From: Polynucleobacter sp. MG-Unter2-18
GTDB lineage: Bacteria; Pseudomonadota; Gammaproteobacteria; Burkholderiales; Burkholderiaceae
Assembly: GCF_018687675.1 (NCBI RefSeq)
Contig: NZ_CP061302.1
Coordinates: forward strand, 1,624,192-1,688,191
Direction: 5' to 3'
Length of the DNA: 64,000 nt
Shown: in pieces, positions 46,902 to 56,722 of the stretch
Layout: every line of letters starts with the position of its first letter
How positions within the stretch are numbered: the first letter of the stretch is position 1
Made by a program: the position numbers and the translations under genes
The notes under the pieces: model-generated
Database searches by the model: none
What the model was told of the DNA's origin: nothing
The model's input: the letters and a program-made list of their open reading frames with translations, nothing else

Positions 46902-49208
46902 TTAAATCTCCTCGACCGGAGCTACATCAGCTTTTGGCCGCTTACCGGGGATTGCTGGAGCATCAAACTGAAGTTGAACCTTACCATCAGCGTCAATATC
47001 GACATCCACGTGACCACCCTGCGCCAACTTGCCAAATAGCAATTCGTCAGCAAGTGCTTTGCGTACCGTATCTTGAATGATTCGCTGCATTGGTCTTGCG
47101 CCCATGAGCGGGTCAAAACCATGTTTAGCCAAATGGGCACGCAATGCCGAACTAAATGTAGCATCCACCTTCTTCTCATGGAGTTGCTCTTCTAACTGCA
47201 TCAAGAACTTATCTACCACACGCATGATGATGGTCTCATCAAGCGCCTTGAAGGAAACAATCGCATCTAAACGATTCCGGAATTCTGGCGTGAAGAACTT
47301 CTTGATATCCGCCATCTCATCACCAGACTCACGCGCATTAGTAAAGCCGATGGTGGACTTCTGCATTGCTTCTGCACCAGCATTCGTTGTCATGATGATG
47401 ATGACATTACGGAAATCGGTCTTGCGACCGTTGTTGTCCGTGAGGGTGCCATGATCCATGACCTGCAAAAGGATGTTGAAAATATCTGGGTGTGCTTTTT
47501 CAACCTCATCGAGCAAGAGAACACAATGCGGCTTCTTGTTAACAGCCTCAGTTAGCAAGCCACCTTGATCAAAGCCCACGTATCCTGGTGGCGCACCGAT
47601 TAAACGACTGACTGCATGACGCTCCATATACTCAGACATGTCAAAGCGGAGAAGCTCAATACCTAAGATGTAAGCAAGCTGCTTAGCAACTTCTGTCTTA
47701 CCTACACCAGTTGGGCCTGAGAATAAGAATGAGCCAATTGGCCTATCGATTTTGCCAAGTCCAGCACGAGTCATCTTAATTGCACTCGCTAGAGCCTCGA
47801 TGGCAGGATCTTGACCAAACACCACACTCTTAATATCTCGATCTAATGTTTGCAGCTTGCTACGATCATCCACCGTTACAGATTGTGGCGGTATGCGAGC
47901 GATTTTTGCGACGATCTCTTCAATCTCTGGGCGACCGATCGTTTTCTTCTGCTTAGATTTTGGCAGAATACGTTGCGCTGCACCCGCCTCATCAATCACA
48001 TCAATTGCCTTATCTGGCAAATGACGGTCATTGATATAACGTGAAGATAATTCAGCGGCAGCTACTAAGGCTGCGGAAGCGTATTTAACTCCGTGATGCT
48101 CCTCAAAGCGCGACTTCAAACCACGCAAAATTTGCACAGTCTGATCGACAGTTGGCTCAACCACATCCACTTTCTGGAAGCGGCGTGATAAAGCAGCATC
48201 TTTTTCGAAAATGCCTCGGTACTCAGTAAAGGTCGTTGCACCGATACACTTGAGCTGACCATTTGATAGCGCAGGCTTTAGTAAATTGCTTGCATCCAAT
48301 GTACCGCCCGATGCAGCACCCGCACCAATTAAGGTATGAATCTCATCGATAAATAAAACGCCGTGGGCGCTATCTTTTAAAGACTTAAGAACACTCTTCA
48401 AGCGCTGCTCAAAATCTCCGCGGTACTTAGTGCCCGCCAATAGCGCACCCATATCGAGTGAATAGACTGTGGCATCAGCCAAGATCTCAGGGACATCACC
48501 CTTCACAATTCTCCAAGCCAAGCCTTCAGCGATCGCAGTCTTACCCACGCCCGCCTCACCCACCAATAAGGGGTTATTTTTACGACGACGGCACAGTACC
48601 TGAATGACTCGCTCAACTTCACTATCGCGACCAATCAGCGGATCAATCTTGCCCTGCTTAGCCAGTACATTCAGGTTTTGGGTGTATTGCTCTAAAGGAC
48701 TCTCTTTGCCGCCAGATGATGCATCCTCGGTCTCTTGGGTAGCTTCAGCAGGCTTCACACTCTCAGCTTGATCTTTGCGTACACCGTGGCTAATAAAGTT
48801 CACTACATCCAAACGAGTGACGCCTTGCTGTTGCAAGAAATACACTGCATGCGAATCTTTTTCACCAAAGATGGCTACGAGTACATTTGCCCCGGTAACT
48901 TCTTTCTTGCCATTTGAGGTAGATTGGACGTGCATGATAGCGCGTTGAATCACACGCTGAAAACCCAGAGTTGGTTGGGTATCAACCTCATCGCTACCTG
49001 GGACCACAGGCGTATTGTCGTTAATAAAATTTTTCAGCTGGGCACGAAGCTCAGCGATATTGACAGCGCAGGCCTTTAAAACCTCCACTGCGGTCGCGTT
49101 GTCTAGTAAGGCGGCAAGCAAATGCTCCACCGTAATAAATTCATGTCTTGAAGCTCGCGCATCAACAAACGCCATGTGCAAACTTACTTCTAATTCCTGG
49201 GCAATCAT
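46902..49208 (-). CDS. clpA: ATP-dependent Clp protease ATP-binding subunit ClpA
   Basis: AAA+ unfoldase that feeds substrates into ClpP. The 768-residue product has an N-terminal ClpN double repeat (starting [14 protein letters not shown], about 1-140). D1 has Walker [14 protein letters not shown], and D2 has Walker [15 protein letters not shown] and Walker [14 protein letters not shown]. No long middle domain is present, separating it from ClpB. The ATG at 49208 is preceded by GGAGGAAGC, a near-perfect ribosome site, and overlaps the clpS stop (ATGA). clpP is not in the window. Confidence 0.96.
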   Translation of the reverse strand: MIAQELEVSLHMAFVDARASRHEFITVEHLLAALLDNATAVEVLKACAVNIAELRAQLKNFINDNTPVVPGSDEVDTQPTLGFQRVIQRAIMHVQSTSNGKKEVTGANVLVAIFGEKDSHAVYFLQQQGVTRLDVVNFISHGVRKDQAESVKPAEATQETEDASSGGKESPLEQYTQNLNVLAKQGKIDPLIGRDSEVERVIQVLCRRRKNNPLLVGEAGVGKTAIAEGLAWRIVKGDVPEILADATVYSLDMGALLAGTKYRGDFEQRLKSVLKSLKDSAHGVLFIDEIHTLIGAGAASGGTLDASNLLKPALSNGQLKCIGATTFTEYRGIFEKDAALSRRFQKVDVVEPTVDQTVQILRGLKSRFEEHHGVKYASAALVAAAELSSRYINDRHLPDKAIDVIDEAGAAQRILPKSKQKKTIGRPEIEEIVAKIARIPPQSVTVDDRSKLQTLDRDIKSVVFGQDPAIEALASAIKMTRAGLGKIDRPIGSFLFSGPTGVGKTEVAKQLAYILGIELLRFDMSEYMERHAVSRLIGAPPGYVGFDQGGLLTEAVNKKPHCVLLLDEVEKAHPDIFNILLQVMDHGTLTDNNGRKTDFRNVIIIMTTNAGAEAMQKSTIGFTNARESGDEMADIKKFFTPEFRNRLDAIVSFKALDETIIMRVVDKFLMQLEEQLHEKKVDATFSSALRAHLAKHGFDPLMGARPMQRIIQDTVRKALADELLFGKLAQGGHVDVDIDADGKVQLQFDAPAIPGKRPKADVAPVEEI

Positions 49209-49552
49209 GCTTCCTCCATAGTGCACTGTAGTGGGTGACCCGCTTCGCGGGAGAGCTCGATAACTTGATGCACTTTTGTTGCTGCAACATCACGTGTAAA
49301 TAAACCGCAAATGCCTTTACCAACTAAATGAACCTGCAACATGATCCGTGTAGCTGTTTCATGATCCTTATTAAAATACTCCTGAATGACCATCACCACA
49401 AATTCCATTGGCGTGTAATCGTCATTTAATAGTAAAACTTTATACATCGAAGGTGACTTTAATTTCTCAGCCTGCTTTTCGAGAAGAATAGTGTCTTCAA
49501 TTTGGGGGTTGTTTGGATTGCCAACCGTTGGATTTTTCGTTGTACGACTCAT
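49205..49552 (-). CDS. clpS: ATP-dependent Clp protease adaptor ClpS
   Basis: Adaptor that delivers N-end-rule substrates to ClpA. The 115-residue product has the core [33 protein letters not shown] and the [13 protein letters not shown]-terminus, with the hydrophobic pocket Asn-Asp intact. ATG at 49552 is used; an ATG three codons upstream (49561) is possible. Co-transcribed with clpA and overlapping it by 4 bp. Confidence 0.95.
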   Translation of the reverse strand: MSRTTKNPTVGNPNNPQIEDTILLEKQAEKLKSPSMYKVLLLNDDYTPMEFVVMVIQEYFNKDHETATRIMLQVHLVGKGICGLFTRDVAATKVHQVIELSREAGHPLQCTMEEA

Positions 49553-49633
49553 ATGAAACATTCTAAACACAGATACAAAAAATAGGATTTCGGAGCTTTG
49601 TTGCAAAAAAACCATTAAGAAAGGCCCTTAAAC

Positions 49634-49639
49634 ACTATA
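49634..49639 (-). promoter_or_regulatory. Candidate clpS -10 box
   Basis: Minus-strand TATAGT, five of six matches to the consensus, about 82 bp before the clpS ATG at 49552. The -35 region is T-rich and not diagnostic. Confidence 0.4.
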
Positions 49640-49661
49640 TTGGGGCATTTTTCGATAAAAA

Positions 49662-49700
49662 AAGGGGGGATTAATAGTAACTATATTTACCCACCCCCTT
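49662..49700. promoter_or_regulatory. Nested dyad in the clpS-cspA gap
   Basis: AAGGGGG (49662-49668) and CCCCCTT (49694-49700) form a 7-bp outer dyad. The interval contains a second short dyad, ATAGT-A-ACTAT (49674-49684). The outer right arm abuts the TTGACA of the probable cspA promoter, so it is placed where an operator could act. The rest of this 222-bp gap shows no gene. Confidence 0.4.
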
Positions 49701-49727
49701 GACACCCCACCGTAAAGGGCAAACAAT
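49699..49727 (+). promoter_or_regulatory. Candidate cold-shock gene promoter
   Basis: A perfect -35 element TTGACA (49699-49704), 17 bp, and a -10-like AACAAT (49722-49727, four of six). Predicted start near 49735 leaves a leader of about 100 nt before the cold-shock gene ATG at 49838; long leaders are typical of cold-shock genes. Confidence 0.55.
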
Positions 49728-49837
49728 CAAGGGGTAGGCTTTATTTAAAGTCCTATTTAGGCGTGTTGTAGAGCGAGACTGATTAAAAAGTATTCACCCT
49801 CATCACGGTTGTTTTAAGTTTATGTAATGGAGTTCGC

Positions 49838-50041
49838 ATGGCGACCGGAATTGTTAAGTGGTTCAATGATGCAAAAGGTTTTGGCTTTATCAAACCTGAT
49901 GATGGTGAAGAAGAGTTGTTTGCGCATTTCAGCGCAATCACAATGCCTGGGTTTAAAACACTCAAGGAAAACCAAAAGGTAACGTTTGATATTACCCAAG
50001 GTCCTAAGGGCAAACAAGCTACTAATATCCAAGCAGCTTAA
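49838..50041 (+). CDS. Cold-shock domain protein (CspA family)
   Basis: A 67-residue single-domain RNA/DNA-binding protein that melts RNA structure. RNP1 (KGFGFI) and RNP2 (LFAHFSAI) are intact, and it starts [23 protein letters not shown] ribosome site lies 7 nt before the ATG. Family members are numerous, so it cannot be assigned to a cold-induced or constitutive type; the long leader hints at post-transcriptional control. Flanked by a terminator. Confidence 0.95.
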   Translation: MATGIVKWFNDAKGFGFIKPDDGEEELFAHFSAITMPGFKTLKENQKVTFDITQGPKGKQATNIQAA

Positions 50042-50061
50042 TCTGCTTTAGATCATTACTA

Positions 50062-50090
50062 AAACCCAGGACTTGTTCCTGGGTTTTTTT
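50062..50090 (+). terminator. Terminator after the cold-shock gene
   Basis: AAACCCAGGA-acttg-TTCCTGGGTTT with a slight register option, about a 10-bp stem and a short loop followed by T8 on the plus strand. Confidence 0.92.
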
Positions 50091-50167
50091 TCGCCTGTAT
50101 TTTCTTGTCTTACTAGCCCTGCCTTAGAATTACTCTCACACACTCAGAACACTCCACTCAAAACACC

Positions 50168-50623
50168 ATGCATTTACCCCACATGAAACAATTCATTTTT
50201 TCGCTTACGGCGATTGCTGGGTTCATTTCAGCGCCATCGTCTGCACAACAGAATGTCGGCCTGCCTACGGTTGAACTCAAAACTGGGATCTATCGTATTC
50301 AGGCAGAGTTGGCTGATACACCTAAAGCGCGTGAGGTTGGACTCATGAATCGCACCAGCATGCCCACCAACTCCGGCATGCTCTTTATCTTTGAGCAAAA
50401 AGCAGGGCATTGCTTCTGGATGAACAACACAAAGATTCCGCTATCGATTGCCTTCATTGCTGATGATGGCAAGATTGTGAATATCGAAGAGATGCAAGCG
50501 GAGACCACCAATAACCACTGCCCCAAGGCAGCGGTACGTTATGCGCTTGAGATGAATAAACAGTGGTTCTCCGAGAGAGTCATCTTGCCCGGCACGGTAA
50601 TTCAAGGACTACCTAAAAAATAA
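50168..50623 (+). CDS. DUF192 family exported protein
   Basis: A 151-residue protein with an N-terminal signal peptide (hydrophobic core about 9-20, cleavage probably after PSSA near residue 26) and a DUF192 domain. Family segments are AREVGLMNRTSMPTNSGMLF, FWMNNTKIPLSIAFI and YALEMNKQWF. DUF192 proteins are small beta-rich proteins of unknown function. Two in-frame ATGs, 50168 and 50183, are possible; the second also leaves a complete signal peptide. Stands alone between two terminators. Confidence 0.9.
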   Translation: MHLPHMKQFIFSLTAIAGFISAPSSAQQNVGLPTVELKTGIYRIQAELADTPKAREVGLMNRTSMPTNSGMLFIFEQKAGHCFWMNNTKIPLSIAFIADDGKIVNIEEMQAETTNNHCPKAAVRYALEMNKQWFSERVILPGTVIQGLPKK

Positions 50624-50649
50624 AGGACTGGTAATAGTATCCATAACAA

Positions 50650-50677
50650 AAAACGCAGACCGAGGTCTGCGTTTTCT
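50650..50677. terminator. Terminator between the DUF192 gene and ppnP
   Basis: AAACGCAGAC-cgag-GTCTGCGTTT, a 10-bp stem with a 4-nt loop and TTTTC following on plus; A-rich sequence on the left gives a T-rich run on minus. Likely serves both convergent genes. Confidence 0.88.
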
Positions 50678-50718
50678 TTAGGGCGAAAAAGAAATCATCG
50701 CCTTGCTCACTGAATTAC

Positions 50719-51024
50719 TTATTCAAAGTGACAAACATAGTGCACTGGAGACTCGGCGCGGATGATGAAATAACCGCCTTTTTCCACTTCCCAGCTTTGA
50801 CCGGCTTTGAACTCCACCTCTGGGGCGCCGTTAATACTGACAAACGCATTACCGTCAACCACTTCCATGATTTCTTTAGTGCTTAGGTCAAAACGTAAAG
50901 TACTTGGCAATACCACGCCAACAGATTTACGAACACCATTTGGCAAAGTAACAGTGTGGGATATGCACTTGCCATCAAAAAATACATTGGCTTTTTTGCC
51001 TACAGAAACTTGATTAAATTGCAT
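50719..51024 (-). CDS. ppnP: Pyrimidine/purine nucleoside phosphorylase PpnP
   Basis: A 101-residue cupin-fold protein of the PpnP (formerly DUF1255/YaiE) family, which phosphorolyses several nucleosides to free bases. It shows FDGKCISHTVTLPNG, the EVVDGNAFVSING core and SWEVEKGGYFII, over the family's normal length. It lies 45 bp after argG on the same strand and may be on the argF-argG transcript; a metabolic link to arginine synthesis is not evident. Confidence 0.93.
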   Translation of the reverse strand: MQFNQVSVGKKANVFFDGKCISHTVTLPNGVRKSVGVVLPSTLRFDLSTKEIMEVVDGNAFVSINGAPEVEFKAGQSWEVEKGGYFIIRAESPVHYVCHFE

Positions 51025-51069
51025 CTTTATTCTTTCTTATCTGAATTACTAGTTTATTGTTTATCTAAA

Positions 51070-52299
51070 TTATTTAGCACGCTTACGTCTTGCAGTTTCA
51101 GCAATTCGCATACGCAGAGCATTGAGCTTAATAAATCCACCCGCATCAGCTTGGTTGTAAGCACCGCCATCATCATCAAAGGTGGCGATAGTCTGATCAA
51201 ACAAAGTGTTCGCTGAATCGCGTGAGATCACAGAAACAGATCCCTTGTAGAGCTTCAGACGCACAACACCGTTCACCATTTGTTGCGTGTGATCGATCAA
51301 TGTTTGTAAAGCCAAGCGTTCTGGCGCCCACCATAGACCGTTGTAGATCAGGCTTGCATATCGTGGCATCAGGTCATCTTTGAGGTGAGCTACTTCACGG
51401 TCTAGAGTAATACTCTCAATACCGCGGTGTGCTTTTAACAAGATAGTGCCGCCAGGGGTTTCATAGCAGCCACGGCTCTTCATGCCTACAAAGCGGTTCT
51501 CAACCAAATCAAGACGACCAATGCCATGCATGCCGCCGATGCGATTGAGTTCAGCCAATAACTCATGTGGCTTATAGGCTTTGCCATTAATTGCCACCGG
51601 ATCACCGGAACGGAATTCAATTTCAATAATTTCTGGGGCATCTGGAGCTTTCTCAGGAGATACCGTCCAACGCCACATAGATTCTTCTGCTTCAGCATTC
51701 GGGTTTTCGAGATGACGACCTTCGTAACTGATGTGCAATAAGTTGGCGTCCATAGAATACGGTGAGCCGCCTTGCTTATGCTTCATCTCTACTGGGATGC
51801 CATGCTTTTCTGCATAGGCCATGAGTTTTTCACGAGAAAGTAAATCCCACTCGCGCCATGGTGCAATTACCTTAATTCCTGGCTCGAGTGCATAGTAGCC
51901 CAACTCAAAACGTACTTGGTCATTACCCTTACCAGTAGCGCCATGCGATACAGAGTCAGCACCAGTTGCACGAGCAATTTCAATTTGACGCTTCGCAATC
52001 AATGGACGTGCGATGGAAGTGCCCAGAAGGTACTCGCCCTCATAAATCGTATTAGCGCGGAACATGGGGAATACAAAGTCACGCACAAACTCTTCACGCA
52101 AGTCGTCGATAAAGATATTTTCTGGCTTGATGCCAAACTGTAATGCCTTGGCACGTGCTGGCTCCAACTCTTCACCCTGACCCAAATCAGCTGTGAAAGT
52201 AACGATCTCACATTGATAAGTATCTTGAAGCCATTTGAGAATCACACTAGTATCAAGACCGCCGGAATACGCTAAAACTACTTTTTTAATATCAGACAT
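51070..52299 (-). CDS. argG: Argininosuccinate synthase
   Basis: Joins citrulline and aspartate with ATP, the penultimate step of arginine synthesis. The 409-residue product has the P-loop-like [15 protein letters not shown], the citrulline/aspartate segment [15 protein letters not shown] and a long C-terminal tetramerisation domain. It belongs to the shorter (about 400 residue) group. It follows argF by 58 bp of AT-rich sequence. Confidence 0.97.
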   Translation of the reverse strand: MSDIKKVVLAYSGGLDTSVILKWLQDTYQCEIVTFTADLGQGEELEPARAKALQFGIKPENIFIDDLREEFVRDFVFPMFRANTIYEGEYLLGTSIARPLIAKRQIEIARATGADSVSHGATGKGNDQVRFELGYYALEPGIKVIAPWREWDLLSREKLMAYAEKHGIPVEMKHKQGGSPYSMDANLLHISYEGRHLENPNAEAEESMWRWTVSPEKAPDAPEIIEIEFRSGDPVAINGKAYKPHELLAELNRIGGMHGIGRLDLVENRFVGMKSRGCYETPGGTILLKAHRGIESITLDREVAHLKDDLMPRYASLIYNGLWWAPERLALQTLIDHTQQMVNGVVRLKLYKGSVSVISRDSANTLFDQTIATFDDDGGAYNQADAGGFIKLNALRMRIAETARRKRAK

Positions 52300-52357
52300 G
52301 ATTTTTATTCAATCAAAAAATTAACTAATAAATAACAAAAATAAATTACTCAAACAC

Positions 52358-53305
52358 TTAGTCTAAACGGCCGCAGAGTAAATACTCCATCAAGGCCTTT
52401 TGAACATGTAAACGATTTTCAGCCTCTTCCCAAACGATGCTTTGAGGACCATCAATCACCTCTGCTGAAACCTCTTCGCCACGATGTGCTGGTAAACAAT
52501 GCATAAACAAAGCTTCTGGTTTTGCTAAGGCCATTAGCTCTGCATCGACAATCCAGTCTTTAAAAGCAGACATACGGGAAGTATTTTCATCCTCGTAGCC
52601 CATGCTAGTCCATACATCAGTAGTAACCAGGTCAGCACCCTTACAAGCATCTTTTGGATCAGCGCAAATCGTCAGATGCTTTAAAGCTTTCGCAGTCAAT
52701 CTGGAGTCATCTAACTGATAACCGCTAGGGGCAGAAAAGCGAGTTTGAAAATCCAAACATTCCGCCGCCTGAATCCAGGTATAGGCCATATTGTTGGCAT
52801 CACCTACCCAAGCAACCGTTTTACCCTGAATCGGGCCACGTGCCTCTACAAAAGTAAAGATATCGGCCAATACTTGGCAGGGATGGTACTCATTGGTAAG
52901 GCCATTGATCACGGGCACTCGAGAATTAGCAGCAAAGCGTTCAATAATCTCTTGGCCAAAAGTACGGATCATGATGATGTCCGTCATCCTAGAAATCACC
53001 TGCGCAGCGTCCTCTACAGGTTCACCACGGCCTAACTGGGTATCTCGGGTGTTCAGGTACACGGCATGGCCACCAAGCTGGTGTATGCCCGCCTCAAAAG
53101 AAAGGCGGGTACGAGTTGAATGCTTCTCAAAGATCATCGCTAGCGTGCGGTCGTGCAAGGGGTGCCAAGTCTCGTAACTTTTGAACTTCGTCTTGAGCCA
53201 AGCAGAGCGCTTGAGGAGATAGTCATATTCTTCACGCGTCAGGTCAGCAAACTGCAAGTAATGCTTAACCTGGCCGGGCACTTGGGGCTTTGCCAAAGAT
53301 GTCAT
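52358..53305 (-). CDS. argF: Ornithine carbamoyltransferase
   Basis: Makes citrulline from ornithine and carbamoyl phosphate. The 315-residue product (from the ATG at 53305) has the carbamoyl-phosphate motif STRTRLSFEAG, HPCQVLADI, and the ornithine-binding HCLPAHRGEE. Two in-frame ATGs further upstream (53338 and 53353) would add 11 or 16 residues; family proteins start close to the KHYLQF segment, so the shorter form is listed. No ribosome site is decisive. First gene of argF-argG-ppnP. Confidence 0.93.
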   Translation of the reverse strand: MTSLAKPQVPGQVKHYLQFADLTREEYDYLLKRSAWLKTKFKSYETWHPLHDRTLAMIFEKHSTRTRLSFEAGIHQLGGHAVYLNTRDTQLGRGEPVEDAAQVISRMTDIIMIRTFGQEIIERFAANSRVPVINGLTNEYHPCQVLADIFTFVEARGPIQGKTVAWVGDANNMAYTWIQAAECLDFQTRFSAPSGYQLDDSRLTAKALKHLTICADPKDACKGADLVTTDVWTSMGYEDENTSRMSAFKDWIVDAELMALAKPEALFMHCLPAHRGEEVSAEVIDGPQSIVWEEAENRLHVQKALMEYLLCGRLD

Positions 53306-53456
53306 TGTTGAGCTTTCTACTAGAGTTTTAGCTTGCATTATTGTTTGGGGCATCGAACTGCACGAAAATAGTTCCTAAAGTTATCTTAGTGCCTTCGCAG
53401 ACTGTTAAGCTAAGGTCTAAGTAACACCGATTCCTTACTACGATTTCTACGCCAAC

Positions 53457-53771
53457 TTGAACCACAAAAAGCTTTTCATTCAAGGCATTACAACCTCTGG
53501 CAAACCTTTTCGACCTAGCGACTGGGCCGAACGTCTTTGCGGGGTAATGGCCACTTTTCGCCCACCAGGCGATGCTGGTGATCCCCGCTTTACTTACTCA
53601 CCTTATGCCAGACCAGTGGTTATTGCAAAAGTAACCTGCGTTGTTATTGATACCAGACTAAGAGACCTCGATCCGAGAGCGCTCGACTTTGTCATCAACT
53701 TTGCCAAAGACAATTGCCTGCCAATCGAAGAAGCCTGCGAATTCGAACCGAAACCGCAATCCCAGCCCTAA
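53457..53771 (+). CDS. DUF3579 family protein
   Basis: A 104-residue protein with the DUF3579 signature (FIQGITTSGKPFRPSDWAER, YSPYARPVV, CVVIDTRLRDLDP). Function unknown. It is common next to argF in Burkholderiales. The start is TTG at 53457 (MNHKKLFIQG); no ATG gives the family N-terminus. Divergent from argF and convergent with rpsT. Confidence 0.87.
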   Translation: MNHKKLFIQGITTSGKPFRPSDWAERLCGVMATFRPPGDAGDPRFTYSPYARPVVIAKVTCVVIDTRLRDLDPRALDFVINFAKDNCLPIEEACEFEPKPQSQP

Positions 53772-53803
53772 AAACAAAAACCCGCTCTGATAAGGAGCGG
53801 GCT
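53770..53803 (-). terminator. Terminator after rpsT
   Basis: On the minus strand CCCGCTC and GAGCGGG flank a 7-nt loop and are followed by TTTTTGTTTTT. The stem overlaps nothing coding on minus and lies just after the stop of the convergent DUF3579 gene. Confidence 0.88.
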
Positions 53804-53846
53804 TAGACCTAAATTACTTTAGAGTCTGCCTAAATCTATAAGAGTC

Positions 53847-54113
53847 TTACGCTGCCATCGCCTTAATAGCTGCAGACAAACGTGACTTCTGACGTGATGC
53901 AGTATTTTTGTGAGCAATCTTTTTGTCGGCAATCTTGTCGATTGTGGACTGAGTTGCTGCGAATACTTTAGCAGCAGCATCCTTGTCGCCAGTTTCAATT
54001 GCTTTGCGAACTGCCTTGATGGAAGTGCGAAGCTTTGAACGCAAGCTAGAGTTGTGCTCATTCTGTTTTACTGCCTGCCGTGCGCGTTTACGCGCTTGTG
54101 CGGTATTGGCCAT
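53847..54113 (-). CDS. rpsT: 30S ribosomal protein S20
   Basis: Small-subunit protein of 88 residues, basic and helical, matching S20 throughout ([32 protein letters not shown] C-terminal part). Divergent from murJ, the common rpsT/murJ neighbourhood in proteobacteria. S20 is autoregulated in E. coli; nothing specific is visible here. Confidence 0.98.
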   Translation of the reverse strand: MANTAQARKRARQAVKQNEHNSSLRSKLRTSIKAVRKAIETGDKDAAAKVFAATQSTIDKIADKKIAHKNTASRQKSRLSAAIKAMAA

Positions 54114-54266
54114 CTTTAAACCTTGCTATATAAAAATTACAAAATACGGTTAACTAAAATTCTGTGTGGGTTCGCCAAATTTGTAAGCTGACTCACCAAA
54201 ACCCAAGATTTTACATTAAAGGACTAAAAAAGCCCAGCCGCTTGATAAATAGGGGAAAATTAGCCC

Positions 54267-55820
54267 ATGAATCTGCTTTCAGCTGCCGCTAAGGTCAGCT
54301 CCCTCACCATGCTCTCCCGAATTACTGGACTACTTCGGGAGACCCTGATTGCCCGTAGTTTTGGCGCTTCTGAGTGGACTGACGCCTTTAATGTAGCCTT
54401 CAGACTGCCCAATTTGCTACGTAGACTCTTCGCTGAAGGGGCCTTTTCTCAGGCATTTGTGCCCATTTTGGGAGAAATCTCCAGTCAAGGGGATGTAAAA
54501 CAGTCCCAAATCCTCGTAAATGCTGTTGCCACGCTCTTATTTTGGGCCTTAATGCTAACGGTAGTCCTTGGGGTTATCGGCGCTCCCCTGTTGATTCTGG
54601 TGATTGCTACGGGCTTTGAGGGCGGCCAAGCCTATGAGGCAAGCGTAGTCATGACCCGCATCATGTTCCCTTACATTGGTCTTATTTCGATGGTTTCCCT
54701 CTCTGCGGGGATCCTCAATACCTTTGGCCGTTTTGCCATTCCAGCATTTACTCCAGTTTTACTCAATTTAGCCCTAATCGGTAGTGCCATCTTTTTGGCA
54801 CCCCATCTAGATCAGCCGATTTATGCCCTGAGTATCGGCGTACTCTTGGGCGGTGTATTACAGCTAGCCATTCAAGTTCCGGCCCTCGCTCAATTGGGCT
54901 TACTTCCAAGAGTGGGACTGCTCCCCGGGGCAATTACAGCGGCATTTAAAAATCCGGATGCCCGTCGTGTCATGAAATTAATGGGGCCTGCAGTGTTTGC
55001 AGTTTCAGTCGCCCAGATTTCTCTCATCATTAATACCAACATTGCATCTCGTTTACAAACCGGTAGCGTATCTTGGCTCTCTTATGCTGATCGCCTCATG
55101 GAATTTCCAACAGCCCTTTTGGGGGTAGCGTTGGGAACGGTCTTACTACCGAGCTTGAGCAAAGCAAACGCAAAAAATGATTTGGTGCATGCGGGTGAAC
55201 TGTTAATTTGGGGGCTGCAACTCACCTTTATATTGGCAGCGCCATGTGCGATCGCTCTCTTTATTTTTGGGGAACCGCTAGCAGCAGTTTTGTATCACTA
55301 CGGTAAATTCAGCGCTTTAGACGTACTAATGACGCAGCGTGCTCTGTCAGCTTATGGTGTTGGACTAATTGGCCTTATTTTGGTGAAGATCTTAGCTCCC
55401 GGCTTTTATTCCCGCCAAGATATTCGGACACCAGTAAAGATTGGTTTGCTGGTCTTGGTGGCAACCCAATTAGCTAATTTAGTGTTTGTTCCTTGGTTAG
55501 GTCATGCCGGCCTTGCGCTATCGGTTGGCGCTGGCGCCTGCTTAAATGCTGCACTACTGTGGGTAGGCCTGCATCGACGTGGCGCCCTACCTAGCGCTGC
55601 ATGGTTAAAGTATTTGGGGCAGCTATTGCTTGCCTTAATTCCTTTTGCGCTCCTGATGTATTACGCTGCCACCGCACATGATTGGATAGCACTGCAATCT
55701 AGCCCCTGGATTCGAGTGGGCTTACTGGCTGCTTGGTTAGCCGCTGCAGCAGCAGTGTATTTCGCAGCTTTATGGCTCGTCGGAATTCGCTGGCAAAAAT
55801 TCCTGCGTCATGCAAAATAG
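54267..55820 (+). CDS. murJ: Lipid II flippase MurJ
   Basis: Inner-membrane MOP-family protein that flips lipid II for peptidoglycan synthesis. The 517-residue product has about 14 hydrophobic segments and the signature N-terminus RITGLLRETLIARSFGAS and FRLPNLLRRLFAEGAFSQAF, including the Arg residues needed for flipping. A GAAAAT box lies 6 nt before the ATG, a weaker leaderless-type arrangement. Five bases separate it from the next gene. Confidence 0.96.
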   Translation: MNLLSAAAKVSSLTMLSRITGLLRETLIARSFGASEWTDAFNVAFRLPNLLRRLFAEGAFSQAFVPILGEISSQGDVKQSQILVNAVATLLFWALMLTVVLGVIGAPLLILVIATGFEGGQAYEASVVMTRIMFPYIGLISMVSLSAGILNTFGRFAIPAFTPVLLNLALIGSAIFLAPHLDQPIYALSIGVLLGGVLQLAIQVPALAQLGLLPRVGLLPGAITAAFKNPDARRVMKLMGPAVFAVSVAQISLIINTNIASRLQTGSVSWLSYADRLMEFPTALLGVALGTVLLPSLSKANAKNDLVHAGELLIWGLQLTFILAAPCAIALFIFGEPLAAVLYHYGKFSALDVLMTQRALSAYGVGLIGLILVKILAPGFYSRQDIRTPVKIGLLVLVATQLANLVFVPWLGHAGLALSVGAGACLNAALLWVGLHRRGALPSAAWLKYLGQLLLALIPFALLMYYAATAHDWIALQSSPWIRVGLLAAWLAAAAAVYFAALWLVGIRWQKFLRHAK

Positions 55821-55825
55821 CCTTT

Positions 55826-56668
55826 ATGCCTACACAACAACTCGACTATTTCACATCCCTCGTAGCCGAAGACGAGCACTTCCCTCTAACTGAGGCGGCG
55901 GTGGCAGTTGCACAACATGCCTACCCAGATCTCGATGTTCAGGGCGTACTTGATCAGATCGATCAGTGGGGCAACAAAATCAAGCAGCGTATTACTCCGG
56001 ACACACCACCGATTCAGCGCCTGCAGTTGCTCAAGCATTTCTTTTATAACGAGTTAGGCTTTGGCCCAAACCAGAATGACTTCTACGCGCCTGAGAATTC
56101 TTATCTCCACCAGATCATTGAGAGTCGCTGCGGCATTCCCATCTCATTAGCTATCTTAATGATGGAGCTTGGACAGCAAATTGGTTTAAATATTCGCGGA
56201 GTATCTTTTCCCAATCACTTCATGATGCGTATTTCTTTGCAACAAGGCGAAATCATCATGGATCCGTTGAATGGCGAATCGCTTTCCAAAAATCAGTTAC
56301 AAGAAATGCTCGACCCCTATCTCGATGCCAAAGGCTATCGCGGTGAGCTCAGTCTGCCACTGAATATTTTCTTGCGCGCCTCTAGCTCTCGAGAAATTCT
56401 CTCGCGCTTTATGAGAAATCTCAAAATGATTTATTCGGAAGATGAACGCTGGGAGCGTCTGCTAGGCATTCAAGAGCGTCTAGTAATTTTGTTGCCAGAC
56501 TCAGCTGAAGAGGTTCGTGACCGTGGCTTGATCTTTGCACAACTAGAATATGTGCGACCTGCGATAGCCGATCTACATCACTACTTAGGCGAAATGCCTG
56601 GTGCAGAAGATGCTGCAGATATTCGTGAGCATATCGCCACGCTAGAGAGCCAAACTAAACTGCATTAG
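55826..56668 (+). CDS. SirB1-like transglutaminase-fold protein
   Basis: A 280-residue protein of the SirB1 N-terminal/transglutaminase-like group with TPR-like helices at the C-terminus. Visible family segments are FFYNELGFGPNQNDFY, SRCGIPISLAILMMELG (conserved Cys), GVSFPNHFMMRI (His) and the YVRPAIADLHHYL TPR end. Related proteins are sometimes placed near ychA/sirB; function unknown. ATG at 55826 is chosen; the open frame extends into murJ. It lies immediately after murJ. Confidence 0.87.
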   Translation: MPTQQLDYFTSLVAEDEHFPLTEAAVAVAQHAYPDLDVQGVLDQIDQWGNKIKQRITPDTPPIQRLQLLKHFFYNELGFGPNQNDFYAPENSYLHQIIESRCGIPISLAILMMELGQQIGLNIRGVSFPNHFMMRISLQQGEIIMDPLNGESLSKNQLQEMLDPYLDAKGYRGELSLPLNIFLRASSSREILSRFMRNLKMIYSEDERWERLLGIQERLVILLPDSAEEVRDRGLIFAQLEYVRPAIADLHHYLGEMPGAEDAADIREHIATLESQTKLH

Positions 56669-56711
56669 GCAGGGCGCACTCAATCTCAATAGTGCTTGCT
56701 TATTTCATTCT

Positions 56712-56717
56712 TATAAT
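56712..56717 (+). promoter_or_regulatory. miaA -10 box, predicted leaderless start
   Basis: A perfect TATAAT ends 5 nt before the miaA ATG at 56723 (GGGGT between). Transcription would begin at or just inside the start codon. No Shine-Dalgarno at normal spacing; GGGG is too close to the ATG. Confidence 0.6.
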
Positions 56718-56722
56718 GGGGT

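Noticed and set aside
51025..53400. ArgR-type operators near argG/argF
   Set aside because: The gaps are AT-rich, but I could not find a convincing paired 18-bp ArgR box by eye.
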